Source: an uncultured delta proteobacterium
GTDB taxonomy: Bacteria; Desulfobacterota; Desulfobulbia; Desulfobulbales; Desulfocapsaceae
DNA: 64,000 nucleotides
Direction of reading: 5' to 3'
NCBI GenBank assembly: GCA_903901335.1
Contig: CAIUQR010000121.1
Location: 1 to 64,000 of the forward strand
A program made the translations under genes and the position numbers. This document shows, piece after piece, positions 46,078 through 57,230 of the stretch; the first letter of the stretch is position 1; the number at the start of each line of letters is the position of its first letter. The notes under the pieces are model-generated. The model did no database searches. It was not told the origin of the DNA and saw nothing but the letters and a program-made list of their open reading frames with translations.

Positions 46078-49000
46078 ATGCCTGATGCAACGAACCATCC
46101 CGAGTCGACCCCTTTACAAACACCTTCTCGTCCAACTTTATTGCCTGCCCTGCGCCAGACCCTGCTCATGGCTGCACCTCATGAACGGCGCCGGCTCCTG
46201 GAGGCCTTTATCCGGGATCAGGCGGCCCGGGCGCTGCACCTTGATCCTTCTCGGATCGATCGCCGCCTGTCGTTTTCGGATCTCGGGTTTGATTCCCTGC
46301 CGGGGGTGGAGCTGCGCAACTGTCTGGAGGCAGAGCTGGGCCTGGAGCTTTCGGCAACCCTGCTCTGGACCTATCCCGATATTGCAGATCTGTCGGACTA
46401 TCTGTTGCGCACCCTGGCCCGCGAGACGGGGCAGGCATACAAGACCGGAACGGCGGTGCCGGAGTCGGCGCTGGTGCAGGCTCAGGATGGTTCGGAATCC
46501 GCAACCAACGAGCCCATCGCCATTGTCGGGCTGGGGTGCCGTTTTCCGGGAGGGGCAAATGATCCGGAGGCCTTCTGGCGATTACTCGCAGGCGAGGTCA
46601 ATGCGATTCAGGAAATACCGGAGAACCGGCTTCCTCAGTCGAGCACCGGAGAGCAGGGGACACGGTGGGCGGGGCTGTTGGAGCCGCATCTCTTTGAGAC
46701 CTTCGATGCCGCTTTTTTCGGCATTGCGCCGCGGGAGGCAGAGAGCTTGGACCCGCAGCAGCGCCTGCTGCTGGAGGTCGCCTGGGAGACTTTCGAGGAC
46801 GCAGGTCTGCCGCCGGAGCGGTTGACGGGGAGCCGCACCGGGGTCTTCGTCGGCCTGTGGAGCCAGGACTACGCCCATCTGGTTAATACCCAGGATCCGG
46901 CGCAGCGGGATGCCTACTGCCTCACCGGTAACATCGCCAGCGTGGCGACGGGCCGTCTGGCCTATGTGCTGGGCCTGCAGGGGCCATGCCTGACCGTCGA
47001 CACCGCCTGCTCCTCATCGCTTGTCGCCATCGATCTGGCCGCAACCAGTCTGCGCCACGGGGAATGCGATCTGGCGCTGGCCGGCGGGGTCAACTGTATT
47101 CTCTCCTCTGTGGTGATGGATGGGCTGGCTCGCACCCGGGCGCTGTCGCCGGACGGGCGATGCCGGAGCTTTGATGCCCGGGCAAACGGCTATGTGCGCG
47201 CCGAAGGCTGCGGCATTGTCCTGCTTAAACGCCTGTCGGCGGCCCAGCGAGACGGGGACAGGATCCGGGCCGTGATCCGCGGCTCCGCGGTAAACCATGA
47301 TGGCCGGTCGACCGGGCTTACGGTTCCGAACGTGCTGTCGCAGCAGGAGGTCTTGCAGAGGGCGCTGGAAGATGCCGGTGTCGCCCCGGAAACCATCGGC
47401 TGCATCGAGGCCCACGGCACGGGCACTTCCCTTGGCGACCCCATCGAATTCGAAGCGCTGAAGGCCATAGTCGGTGGCGGCGGGACCGGTGCCGGCCCCT
47501 GTTTTTTAGGTTCGGTCAAGGCCAATATCGGCCACACCGAGTCCGCGGCCGGGGTGGCTGGCCTCATCAAAATTGTGCTTGCCATGCAGCACCGGTCGAT
47601 ACCGCGTCTGCTCCATTTTCAGTCCCTCAATCCCCGCATCACTCTCGCCGGGACCCGTTTTGTCATTCCGGCAGAGGCGCAGCCGTGGTCCACCGGAGCT
47701 CACCCGCGGCGGGCCGGGGTGAGTTCGTTTGGCATCAGCGGTACCAATGCCCATGTGGTGGTCGAGGAGGCACCGCCGGTCTTTTCACAGACAAGGAAAC
47801 TCGAACGTCCGGCGCTTCTGCCCCTTTCGGCCAGGACACCGGTAGCGTTGAGAGATCTTGCCCAAGGGTGGCGTGAGGCCCTTACCGGTGCAAAGCTGCT
47901 TTCCGATATGCTCTACACGGCCGGAGTCGGCCGCACGCATCATGGACATCGTCTGGCGGTGGTCGGAAAAGGTGCGGCTGATCTCGCCTCAAGCCTGGAT
48001 TCCTTTCTTGCGCAGAAACCTTGCCCCGGCCTGTCTCAAGGGCAATCCGGCACCTCCCCACGCGTGGTCTTCATCTTTTCGGGGCAGGGGTGCCAATGGG
48101 TGGGGATGGGACGGCAACTGCTGCAGACTGAATCGGTTTTTACCGAGACGCTGGTGACTATCGATGCGGCCATCTGCAGGGAAACGGGCTGGTCTGTGCT
48201 GGAAGAACTCTACGCCGATGCAGCGGCAGCCCGCTTCGACCAGGTCGCCGTGATCCAGCCGGTCCTGTTCGCCGTCGGGGTGGCCCTTGCCGCTCTCTGG
48301 CGTTCCTGGGGGGTGGAACCCGACATGGTGGTCGGCCACAGCATGGGAGAGGTTGCGGCTGCCCATGTGGCAGGCGCCTTGAGCCTTGAGGACGCGGTTC
48401 GGGTTATCTGCCGCCGCAGCCGCCTGATGGCCCGGGTCAGCGGATCGGGGGGCATGGCTGTCGTGGACTTATCCGCCTCGGAGACCGGACGCTACCTGGC
48501 AGGCCTTGAAGACCAGCTATCGATTGCAGCAAGCAACAGTCCTCGTTCTACGGTGGTCTCCGGGGCTCTGGACGCACTCGATACCCTTCTGGTCCGCCTG
48601 GAGGAAGCGGATATCTTCTGCCGCCGGGTGAAGGTCGATGTGGCCGGTCATAGCCCGCAGATGGAGCCGCTTAAAAACGAACTCCTGGTGGCGCTGGCAG
48701 ACATACAACCACGAGCCTGCCGGGTACCCATCCTTTCCACTGTGACCGGAGAAATAACCCACGGCTCCTTGTTTGATCCCGCCTACTGGGTCCGCAACCT
48801 GCGGGAGCCGGTACGATTTGCCGATGCTATCCGGCAACTGGCCGCCTCGGGCCCGGCCGTTTATCTGGAGGTGAGCCCGCATCCTGTTCTGTCGGTGGCC
48901 ATCCAATCGATGCTCCATTTGGAAAACGGCGTCTCAGCGGGTCTGGCGCTTGCCAGTCTCAGACGGGACCAGCCCGAGCAGACCATGATGCTGGAGTCTC

Positions 49001-52000
49001 TTGGGCATTTATATACGGCAGGCTATCCGGTCTCCTGGCGGCACCTCTATTCCGACGGCAAGGTGGTCTCGGTTCCGACCTATCCGTGGCAGCGCGAGCG
49101 CTTCTGGATCGAGACACCCTCAGCCAATGGGCACGAACCGTTCCGGCAGACGGCAGACGGATCTGCCCATCCCCTGCTCGGGGCCGCCTCGACGCTTGCG
49201 GGGCAGGCCGGGACACGCTTCTGGGAAGGCCTGATCGGTCCGTCCCGGTCGGCCTGGCTTACGGACCATCGGGTGGAGGACGCCATTCTTTTGCCCGGGG
49301 CCGCATTTCTGGAGATGGCCGTCTCTGCGGCCGAAGGGGTCTTCGGAGCAGGGGTGCAGATGGTGGAAGAGGTGGAATTCCGCAAGGCCCTGACCTTCGA
49401 ATCCGGCCCCCGCCGGGTACAGATGGTGTGGACGGATGCGGGGCCGGAGCGGGCATCATTTGGCATTTTCAGCTGGCAGGACGGGGATGTCTGGACCCTG
49501 CACGCCCAAGGTCTTCTGCACCATGAGCCGGATATTGCCACGGGTAAATCACCGGAGATTCCGGCTGATCTTTCCTTGCAGCTGGGCCCGGCAATGACGG
49601 CAGATACCTTCTACCCCTGGTTCCTGGAGAGGGGACAGAATTATGGCCGGAGTTTCCAGGGGGTGCAGCGCTTCCAGTGCGGCACCGATCAGGCCCTGGC
49701 GGAGGTGCTGCTCCCGGCGGATCTGGCCCCTCAGGCTGCTCGCTATATCCTGCATCCGGCCCTGCTGGATGGCTGCCTGCAGGTCCTTCTGGCCGCTCTG
49801 CACCGGACCGGCAAAACCGCCGGACCTACCGTGCCCATCCGGATACGATCCCTGCGTCTGTTCTGGCGTCCCGAGACTAAAGTCCGGGTGTACACCCGTT
49901 TCAGCAGCCGGGAGGCCGAGGGGGATATCTACATCTTTGATGCCGACGGACGGCTGCTGGTCGAGATCCTGGGGGTGCTCTTTCAGCCCCTGGGGCATCG
50001 AAGCCGGTTAAGCGGGCAGGACGACTGGCTCCTGCGAGTGAGCTGGGAGCGTCTGGACCTTCCCGTTGCAAACCCCGCTTCTTTCTCAAAGCCCGGCTGC
50101 TGGCTGCTGCTGAGCGATGAAACAGGGCTGGCGGCGTCGCTAGCCCTGCTCCTGGAAGCATCAGGCGAACGGGTCGTTCAGGTTATACCGGCCGGACAGC
50201 CGCCCCTTCGGAAAGGCGTCTGCCGCATCGTCGATCCGGTTTCTCCTTCCGGCTTCGACGAGGTTTTGCAGGAGATTTCAAATTCCCCGCTTCCCTTTCG
50301 AGGAATTGTGCACCTTTGGAGCCTCTCCACTCCGCAGGCAGATGATGTGGTCGCTCTGGAAGGGACTCAGGATGTCACCTGCGGAAGTGCGATGCACCTG
50401 GTGCAGGCGCTTGCCCGCCGGACCTGGCCGGAGCCGCCCCGCCTGCGGTTCGTGACCCGCGGAGCGCTGGCGGTGGAACGGTTTCAGGAGACGATTGCCG
50501 TCGCTCAGGCTCCCCTATGGGGGCTCGCCCGCACCATTGCCGCGGAATACCCGGAATTTTCTTGTACCCGTATGGATCTGGCCCCGGAACCTTCGGCGGC
50601 TGAGGAGGAATCGCTTCTCCGGGAATTTCTCGCCGACTTCCGGGAAGAAGAACTGGCCCTGCGCCCTGCAGGACGGTATACGGCCCGTCTTGTGCGCCTG
50701 GCCCCCGAGATCTCCGGGCAGCACGACATTCACCACCCGGCCTTCCCGGTGGCCTCCGATTCGTCATCCACGGCCAACAGCATCCGAGAGGATGGGACAT
50801 ACCTGGTGACCGGCGGCCTGGGTGGCCTTGGCCTTGTCGTGGCCGGCTGGCTGGGCCAAAAAGGTGCACGCCATCTGGCGCTTCTCTCCCGGCGGGGATG
50901 CACGACTCCCGAGCAACTCGCTGTCGTGGCAAGGCTCGAAACCGCCGGGGTCCGGATCTTTATGTTGCAGGCGGACGTGGCCGATCCGGTGCAGATGGAT
51001 CGTGCCCTGGCCCGGATTCGGACGGAAATGCCCCCTCTTCGCGGCATAGTGCATGCGGCGGGCCTTCTTGACGATGCCCTTCTCCCCCGGCAGGATCTGG
51101 AGAGCCTGCGAAGGGTGATGGCTCCCAAGGTCGCCGGGGCCTGGAATCTGCACACGCTGACGACAGATGACCCGCTGGACTTCTTCGTCCTCTTTTCGTC
51201 GGTGGCTACCCTTCTGGGCTTTCCTGGAATGGGCAACTACACCGCGGCCAATGCCTTCCTGGATGCCCTTGCCCATCTGCGCCATACCCAGGGGCGGCCT
51301 GCCCTGAGCATCAACTGGGGTAATTTCGCCGAGGTCGGCATGGCCGCTGCAGACAGTAACCGGGGGGAACGCCTGGCCCATCAGGGTCTGGAGACTCTCA
51401 GCCCGGAACAGGGGATGCAGATTCTCGACGATCTCCTTGCCCATGAGCGGTCCGCCCAGGTGGGCGTGGCGCCGCTTGATATGCAGAAATGGCTTGAGTC
51501 TCATCCCCAGGCTGCAACCTCGTCTCTAATGTCGTATCTGGTGCGGGAATTCCGGCAAGGGGACCCGGCCAGGACGGCAGGCCCTCTCCAGACACTGCTG
51601 CGTGCCCTGCCGCAGGAGCGGCAGGCGCTTCTGCTGACCTTCGTTCGCAATCAGGTGGCTCAGGTTCTGCGCATGGAGTCTTCCTGCATCGATCCGCAGA
51701 CCCGGTTTAATGACCTCGGGATTGACTCCCTGATGGGCCTGGAGGTCAGAAACCGGCTGGAGGCAGGTCTGGGACTGCGACTGCCGGCAACGCTGCTCTG
51801 GACCCACCCCGACGCGGCGAACCTGGCCGAGCACCTGGATAGTCTGTTGACACCTCTGCGTTTTATCCCGGCAGACCGTCCGATTGTCTCTGTTAAACAT
51901 CCACTTCGGTTACGGCTTTTTTGCCTTCCTTACGGCGGTGGAGATGCCTCTATTTTCAGCCATTGGACCAGCCAACTCCCTCCGGGTATCGAGATCTGCC

Positions 52001-52623
52001 CTATCCAGTTTCCGGGGCGGGGGAACGGATCCGGCAAGAGAGCGGCAAGGGATTTCCCCGAACTGGTTACCGCCGTCGAGCGTTTTGTCTCCTCACGCCT
52101 GGACCTGCCCTTTGCCATCTATGGACACAGCATGGGTGCGTTACTGGCCTTCGAGGTCGCCCGCCAGCTTCGCCGCAAGGACATCCCGCCCCCGGTCCAT
52201 CTCTTTCTCTCGGCCTTTCCGCCACCGCATGCGCATCTGATCCAGACGCTTCTACCGCTGGACGATCTCAGCGATCAGAACATTCTGAAGGTTTCGGCAA
52301 TGCTGATCCCCACCATCGGCAGGCTCGAAAACACAGAGGATATTGCGCCGATCCTTCCTCACCTGCGTTCGGACCTGTCCCTGGTCCGCAGCTATGAGTA
52401 TGTACCGGATCCCCCCCTCGACTGTCCCATCTCAGCCTTTGGCGGACACGAGGACGAGGTGGTGCGCCGGGAGCATCTTGCGGCCTGGCAGGGTCTGACC
52501 CAGGGGCGGTTCTCGCTCAGGATGATCCCTGGCGGCCATCTGTTTCTCCATCCGTCCTGGGAGACAATCGTGGCAGCCATTCGGGATGACCTGCAGGAGG
52601 TTGATAATGTTTTGGTGAATTAA
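46078..52623 (+). CDS. Single-module type I polyketide synthase (ACP-KS-AT-DH-KR-ACP-TE)
   Basis: A 2181-residue multidomain synthase building a polyketide or fatty acid-like chain. Domains in order: ACP1 (phosphopantetheine Ser73, GFDSL); KS (Cys311 in VDTACSSSL, His in EAHGTGTS and NIGHTES); AT (Ser755 in GHSMGE, specificity tetrad VAGH at 855-858 instead of HAFH or YASH); DH (His1064 in TDHRVEDAILLPG and the LLDG aspartate); a structural KR part; KR (TGGLGGLG near 1577, Tyr1721, LLDD motif of B-type); ACP2 (Ser1884, GIDSL); and a type II-like thioesterase (Ser2018 in GHSMG, His in GGHLF). There is no enoylreductase. The ATG follows AGGAG. No other biosynthetic genes or phosphopantetheinyl transferase are adjacent, so it probably works alone or iteratively. 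Confidence 0.95.
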   Translation: MPDATNHPESTPLQTPSRPTLLPALRQTLLMAAPHERRRLLEAFIRDQAARALHLDPSRIDRRLSFSDLGFDSLPGVELRNCLEAELGLELSATLLWTYPDIADLSDYLLRTLARETGQAYKTGTAVPESALVQAQDGSESATNEPIAIVGLGCRFPGGANDPEAFWRLLAGEVNAIQEIPENRLPQSSTGEQGTRWAGLLEPHLFETFDAAFFGIAPREAESLDPQQRLLLEVAWETFEDAGLPPERLTGSRTGVFVGLWSQDYAHLVNTQDPAQRDAYCLTGNIASVATGRLAYVLGLQGPCLTVDTACSSSLVAIDLAATSLRHGECDLALAGGVNCILSSVVMDGLARTRALSPDGRCRSFDARANGYVRAEGCGIVLLKRLSAAQRDGDRIRAVIRGSAVNHDGRSTGLTVPNVLSQQEVLQRALEDAGVAPETIGCIEAHGTGTSLGDPIEFEALKAIVGGGGTGAGPCFLGSVKANIGHTESAAGVAGLIKIVLAMQHRSIPRLLHFQSLNPRITLAGTRFVIPAEAQPWSTGAHPRRAGVSSFGISGTNAHVVVEEAPPVFSQTRKLERPALLPLSARTPVALRDLAQGWREALTGAKLLSDMLYTAGVGRTHHGHRLAVVGKGAADLASSLDSFLAQKPCPGLSQGQSGTSPRVVFIFSGQGCQWVGMGRQLLQTESVFTETLVTIDAAICRETGWSVLEELYADAAAARFDQVAVIQPVLFAVGVALAALWRSWGVEPDMVVGHSMGEVAAAHVAGALSLEDAVRVICRRSRLMARVSGSGGMAVVDLSASETGRYLAGLEDQLSIAASNSPRSTVVSGALDALDTLLVRLEEADIFCRRVKVDVAGHSPQMEPLKNELLVALADIQPRACRVPILSTVTGEITHGSLFDPAYWVRNLREPVRFADAIRQLAASGPAVYLEVSPHPVLSVAIQSMLHLENGVSAGLALASLRRDQPEQTMMLESLGHLYTAGYPVSWRHLYSDGKVVSVPTYPWQRERFWIETPSANGHEPFRQTADGSAHPLLGAASTLAGQAGTRFWEGLIGPSRSAWLTDHRVEDAILLPGAAFLEMAVSAAEGVFGAGVQMVEEVEFRKALTFESGPRRVQMVWTDAGPERASFGIFSWQDGDVWTLHAQGLLHHEPDIATGKSPEIPADLSLQLGPAMTADTFYPWFLERGQNYGRSFQGVQRFQCGTDQALAEVLLPADLAPQAARYILHPALLDGCLQVLLAALHRTGKTAGPTVPIRIRSLRLFWRPETKVRVYTRFSSREAEGDIYIFDADGRLLVEILGVLFQPLGHRSRLSGQDDWLLRVSWERLDLPVANPASFSKPGCWLLLSDETGLAASLALLLEASGERVVQVIPAGQPPLRKGVCRIVDPVSPSGFDEVLQEISNSPLPFRGIVHLWSLSTPQADDVVALEGTQDVTCGSAMHLVQALARRTWPEPPRLRFVTRGALAVERFQETIAVAQAPLWGLARTIAAEYPEFSCTRMDLAPEPSAAEEESLLREFLADFREEELALRPAGRYTARLVRLAPEISGQHDIHHPAFPVASDSSSTANSIREDGTYLVTGGLGGLGLVVAGWLGQKGARHLALLSRRGCTTPEQLAVVARLETAGVRIFMLQADVADPVQMDRALARIRTEMPPLRGIVHAAGLLDDALLPRQDLESLRRVMAPKVAGAWNLHTLTTDDPLDFFVLFSSVATLLGFPGMGNYTAANAFLDALAHLRHTQGRPALSINWGNFAEVGMAAADSNRGERLAHQGLETLSPEQGMQILDDLLAHERSAQVGVAPLDMQKWLESHPQAATSSLMSYLVREFRQGDPARTAGPLQTLLRALPQERQALLLTFVRNQVAQVLRMESSCIDPQTRFNDLGIDSLMGLEVRNRLEAGLGLRLPATLLWTHPDAANLAEHLDSLLTPLRFIPADRPIVSVKHPLRLRLFCLPYGGGDASIFSHWTSQLPPGIEICPIQFPGRGNGSGKRAARDFPELVTAVERFVSSRLDLPFAIYGHSMGALLAFEVARQLRRKDIPPPVHLFLSAFPPPHAHLIQTLLPLDDLSDQNILKVSAMLIPTIGRLENTEDIAPILPHLRSDLSLVRSYEYVPDPPLDCPISAFGGHEDEVVRREHLAAWQGLTQGRFSLRMIPGGHLFLHPSWETIVAAIRDDLQEVDNVLVN

Positions 52624-52802
52624 GCTACGGGCGGCTTGCTTTCAGACAGCAGCATCCCATTGCAGACGACAAATCTTTCGAATGCAGAGCCCATACGATC
52701 TATGGTATCCTGAACACGTCAGAGCCTGCAATGTGGTCCGGCTTGTCGGGACACACTCGTTTTTTAACTGCAGGGCAGGGATACGTGGATATCATTTACT
52801 CT

Positions 52803-53159
52803 ATGAAGCTTTTTCTTGCAGGTTTTCATCTTGTTGTGGGATTGGCCATGGCCATCGTTGGTGTGGTTGTACTGCAAGACTTCTGGAAGTCACCGGCGTA
52901 TATCCTGATAGCCGGTGGTGTCTTCGCGATCTCGATTGGCGTCGGGATCTTAATTATGGCGCGATGGGTACAGTGGCTTGTTGGCCTGCTTTTACTGATC
53001 GCGAGCCTGATTGCAGTGTTTCTGCTGGCAGGTTCCCTCGTCTTGCCTGAGTCGGCCGGTGTGCTTATCCTGCTGATCTACGGCCTGTTCCTGCTGATTG
53101 AACTCTTGACATGGTATCAGATTCGTCGTTTGTCGAATTTGTCATCGCCGATGGGCTGA
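52803..53159 (+). CDS. Small four-helix membrane protein
   Basis: A 118-residue protein, nearly all hydrophobic, with four predicted membrane helices (about 2-22, 30-55, 58-80, 85-105) and a short polar tail. No family is recognised. I take ATG 52803; an ATG at 52731 would add a polar stretch. It follows the PKS after about 180 bases and could be its last partner, although this is only positional. Confidence 0.6.
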   Translation: MKLFLAGFHLVVGLAMAIVGVVVLQDFWKSPAYILIAGGVFAISIGVGILIMARWVQWLVGLLLLIASLIAVFLLAGSLVLPESAGVLILLIYGLFLLIELLTWYQIRRLSNLSSPMG

Positions 53160-53336
53160 TGGCGCTGAGCGTTGAACCTTTCCAATTTTTGGAATCGTCC
53201 TGTTTTTCACAATTCTTTCCGTAATCCCGTTCGGGCAATCCGCAACGGCACTCCTTCCGGCCCTGTGGCTTTTTAACGGGAAAATTATAGGAGATCAGCG
53301 GAGATTCTGTTATATGAGACATTTCTTAAACGTTAA

Positions 53337-54491
<1,155 letters not shown>

Positions 54492-54522
54492 TTATCTTAG
54501 GCCACATTTGGATGGAAACTCG

Positions 54523-54550
54523 ACCGGCACCTATGCCGGTACACTTTTTT
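54523..54550 (+). terminator. Terminator after tgt
   Basis: ACCGGCA-CCTA-TGCCGGT, a perfect 7-bp stem, followed after four bases by six T. It lies 31 bases after the tgt stop and 16 before the yajC ATG, so it may partly uncouple the two genes. Confidence 0.65.
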
Positions 54551-54566
54551 CTTCGGAGGAATTATT

Positions 54567-54929
54567 ATGACAGGAATTGCCTATGCAGCCGATCCGGCAA
54601 CCGGACTTGCGGGACTGGCGGGAGGACTGGGTCAGTTTACCCAATTTGCACCCTTGATCCTTATCTTTATCGTTTTCTATTTTCTGCTCATCCGGCCCCA
54701 GCAGAAACAGGCAAAAAAACACCAGGAATATCTGAACAATTTGAAGGTTGGTAACAAAGTGGTCACCAAGGGTGGAATTCATGGGCAGATTACGGCCCTT
54801 ACCGATCAGATTGTGACGGTGGAAATAGATAAGGACGTCCGGATCAAAGTCTCCCGGGATGCGATCGGTACTGTGGGAACCGAAGGCACAGCAGGAACAA
54901 AGAAAGAGGCGAAAAAAGCCGGCGAGTGA
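54567..54929 (+). CDS. yajC: Preprotein translocase subunit YajC
   Basis: A 120-residue accessory protein of the SecDF-YajC complex. It has one membrane helix (about 30-52, LILIFIVFYFLLIRPQQKQ), then the conserved KHQEYLNNLKVGNKVVTKGG and a short beta-rich tail. GGAGG lies upstream. No secD/secF follow in this window. Confidence 0.94.
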   Translation: MTGIAYAADPATGLAGLAGGLGQFTQFAPLILIFIVFYFLLIRPQQKQAKKHQEYLNNLKVGNKVVTKGGIHGQITALTDQIVTVEIDKDVRIKVSRDAIGTVGTEGTAGTKKEAKKAGE

Positions 54930-54975
54930 GGGATTCGCGGATGCTGATCTTCTGCAGTTCGTAGATAAAAAAACG

Positions 54976-55010
54976 AGGGCGGGACCATGGAAATGGGCCT
55001 GCCCTTTTTT
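54976..55010 (+). terminator. Terminator after yajC
   Basis: AGGGC(GGG) pairs with (CCT)GCCCT around a short loop, followed by six T. It lies 47 bases after the yajC stop and overlaps the upstream part of the frame in the next gene, which argues for the later start there. Confidence 0.7.
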
Positions 55011-55046
55011 ATTGCGATCAATCTCTGTGCATGTCGAGAGGATGAG

Positions 55047-55985
55047 ATGCCCTTAGCTAAGCAAACGTTGACGAAGCCAATCAAACTTTTAGCCGTAGAT
55101 GATAATCCCACCGCCCTCCGTCTTCTTGAAGCCATTCTTACGCGAGCACGGTATGAGGTGGCGACCGCCGTCAACGGCAGGGAGGCTCTACAGTATCTTT
55201 CAAGTAATCCTGATGAGATAGAGAGTATTCTTCTGGACAGGATGATGCCGGGAATGGATGGTATTGAGGTATGTGCGGCCTTGAAGGCTGATCCGCGGTT
55301 GCGGGATATCCCGGTGATCATGCAGACAGCGGCTGACAGACCGGAAGAGATCAGCGAGGGAATCCAGGCGGGGGTTTTTTATTATCTGACCAAGCCGCTT
55401 GACAAGAAGACCTTGCTCTCGGTAGTCTCGGCCGCTGTCAAACAGGCCGGGCAATACCGGAAGCTTCGGAAGGAGATCCGGCAGCAGCAAAAGAATCTAG
55501 GGCTGGTTCAGGTCCTGCAGTGTACCTTTAAAACGCTGACCGAGGCCGATACCCTGGCACCCTTTCTGGCCAGTCTTTTCCCGGAGCCGGACCGGGTAGT
55601 GGCGGGCATCTCCGAGCTTCTGATCAATGCCGTGGAACATGGAAATCTGGGGATAAACTATGACCTGAAAAGTATGCTGGTGGCCGAGAACCGCTGGCAG
55701 GAGGAAATCAACCGACGGTATGACGATCCATGCTCCGTTCTAAAAAAGGTGAGGGTTGCCTTTTTCCGCAGGGATAAGGCCTGTACCCTGGAGATTACCG
55801 ACGAAGGAGAGGGGTTTGATTGGAGGCGGTATCTGGAAGTTGAACCCTTGCGGGCGACCCATAACCATGGACGGGGGATTGCTATGGCCAATATGTTGAG
55901 CTTTGATGAGATGCATTATAATGAACTGGGGAATCAGGTCCTTGGTACGATGTGGTTGAGCCGGAGAAAAGAAAATGGCCAATAA
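55047..55985 (+). CDS. Receiver domain fused to an anti-sigma-type histidine kinase ATPase
   Basis: A 312-residue signalling protein. The receiver domain (about 10-130) has VDDNP, the phospho-acceptor Asp64 in LDRMMPGMD and the KPLDKK lysine. After a coiled-coil linker comes a HATPase_c_2-like domain with SELLINAVEHGNLGI (N box), DEGEGFDW and a GRGIAMA G box. There is no DHp histidine, so it is probably a serine-protein-kinase-like or partner-switch ATPase controlled by phosphorylation. The start at 55047 has AGAGGA upstream; an ATG at 54987 overlaps the terminator. It overlaps rnhA by 11 bases. Confidence 0.85.
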   Translation: MPLAKQTLTKPIKLLAVDDNPTALRLLEAILTRARYEVATAVNGREALQYLSSNPDEIESILLDRMMPGMDGIEVCAALKADPRLRDIPVIMQTAADRPEEISEGIQAGVFYYLTKPLDKKTLLSVVSAAVKQAGQYRKLRKEIRQQQKNLGLVQVLQCTFKTLTEADTLAPFLASLFPEPDRVVAGISELLINAVEHGNLGINYDLKSMLVAENRWQEEINRRYDDPCSVLKKVRVAFFRRDKACTLEITDEGEGFDWRRYLEVEPLRATHNHGRGIAMANMLSFDEMHYNELGNQVLGTMWLSRRKENGQ

Positions 55986-56694
55986 GAAATTCTATGCAAT
56001 AGCTTCGGGTCGTAAACCGGGTATCTATACGGTCTGGCCGGAGGCTGAGGCCCAGGTGAAGGGTTTTCCTCAGGCACGATTCAAGGGGTTTGCCACCAGA
56101 GAAGAGGCCGAAAGCTGGATGGCAAACCCCGGTCCTGTTCGGGTTGCCGCCCGGAAGATAACCAAAAAACCACCTCCGGCAGATATCCGTCGCGAGGGTG
56201 GAGTGGAAATCTATACCGATGGCGGCGCCCTGAACAATCCGGGTCCCGGAGGATATGGCGTTGTCCAGACCTACGCCGGTGAGAGAAAAGAACTGACCGG
56301 GGGATACCGGCTGACCACAAACAATCGGATGGAGCTGATGGGCTGCATTGTTGCCCTTCGGCAGCTCGAATATAAAGATAAACCGATCACCATCCACTCC
56401 GACTCCAGCTATGTCGTGAACGGGATCACCAAGGGCTGGGCCAAGAACTGGCGGAAAAACGGCTGGATCAAAGCGGACAAAAAACCGGCTTTAAACCAGG
56501 ATCTTTGGGCCAAGTTGCTGGAGTTGACCCAAGGGCTGGACATCGTTTTTAAATGGGTCAAGGGGCATGCCGGAAACCCGCTCAACGAACGGTGCGACGA
56601 GCTGGCAGTCTCGTCTGCCCGGGGGGCGGATCTTCCTGTCGATACCGGCTATGAGAGGGATGGGGCCGGCAATCAAGCGGATGCACCGTCTTGA
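55975..56694 (+). CDS. rnhA: Ribonuclease HI with N-terminal viroplasmin-type domain
   Basis: A 239-residue enzyme that cuts RNA in RNA-DNA hybrids. Residues 1-55 form the caulimovirus-viroplasmin-like (RNHCP) domain that binds hybrid or double-stranded RNA (FYAIASGRKPGIYTVW, FKGFATREEAESWM). The catalytic domain (75-225) keeps Asp82 (YTDGGAL), Glu120 (NRMELMG), Asp143 (HSDSSY) and Asp208 (ERCDELA). It overlaps the preceding signalling gene by 11 bases. Confidence 0.95.
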   Translation: MANKKFYAIASGRKPGIYTVWPEAEAQVKGFPQARFKGFATREEAESWMANPGPVRVAARKITKKPPPADIRREGGVEIYTDGGALNNPGPGGYGVVQTYAGERKELTGGYRLTTNNRMELMGCIVALRQLEYKDKPITIHSDSSYVVNGITKGWAKNWRKNGWIKADKKPALNQDLWAKLLELTQGLDIVFKWVKGHAGNPLNERCDELAVSSARGADLPVDTGYERDGAGNQADAPS

Positions 56695-56713
56695 ATGCGG
56701 CCCCCAAAAGCTC

Positions 56714-57025
56714 TTAATATCTTTCGATATCGTTTGTCTTGAGCCTGTGGATCTTACGGCTGTTGTGTTCCAGCTCCCGGTAGAGCCGATCTTCTTCGCC
56801 GGGGGAGATCCAGCCATCTCTTGAGGCTCTTCGATATTGCCGTTCAATATGCGCCAGATTGTCCCTCAAGACTTCCGCTTCTCTCCGTGTAAGCTCTCCG
56901 GAGCGTATCCCTTGTCCGATGCGATGGTGTTGTGACTGGATCTCTGATCTGATATCAGCCCAGGCAAAAGAGGCCGTGAGGGTTACCAGGATACAGAAAA
57001 TAGCTGCCAATACCTTCTTTCTCAT
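56714..57025 (-). CDS. Small exported protein
   Basis: A 103-residue protein with a signal peptide (1-23, ending SFAWA) and a helical, strongly charged mature part (RSEIQSQHHRIGQGIRSGEL, then WISPGEEDRLYRELEHNSRKI). It resembles small periplasmic helical proteins of the EF-hand-like or Spy-like kind, but no family is certain. GGAGGAGAC precedes the ATG at 57025. Confidence 0.7.
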   Translation of the reverse strand: MRKKVLAAIFCILVTLTASFAWADIRSEIQSQHHRIGQGIRSGELTRREAEVLRDNLAHIERQYRRASRDGWISPGEEDRLYRELEHNSRKIHRLKTNDIERY

Positions 57026-57230
57026 TGTCTCCTCCAATTAAAGATTGTTCAGACCATGGGTGCACCTGCATGGCCGTTTCCTTATCCCGTTCCCATGTCA
57101 AACGTAATCGTTGAACTCCTCCTGCACTTCGCCGCCGGTTGTCTGCACACTTTCAGCATGATCTGGAGCTGGAATAAAATGGTTCTGAGGGATATCCTTA
57201 CTTTCTTATCATACAAAAAAAATAAGCCTC

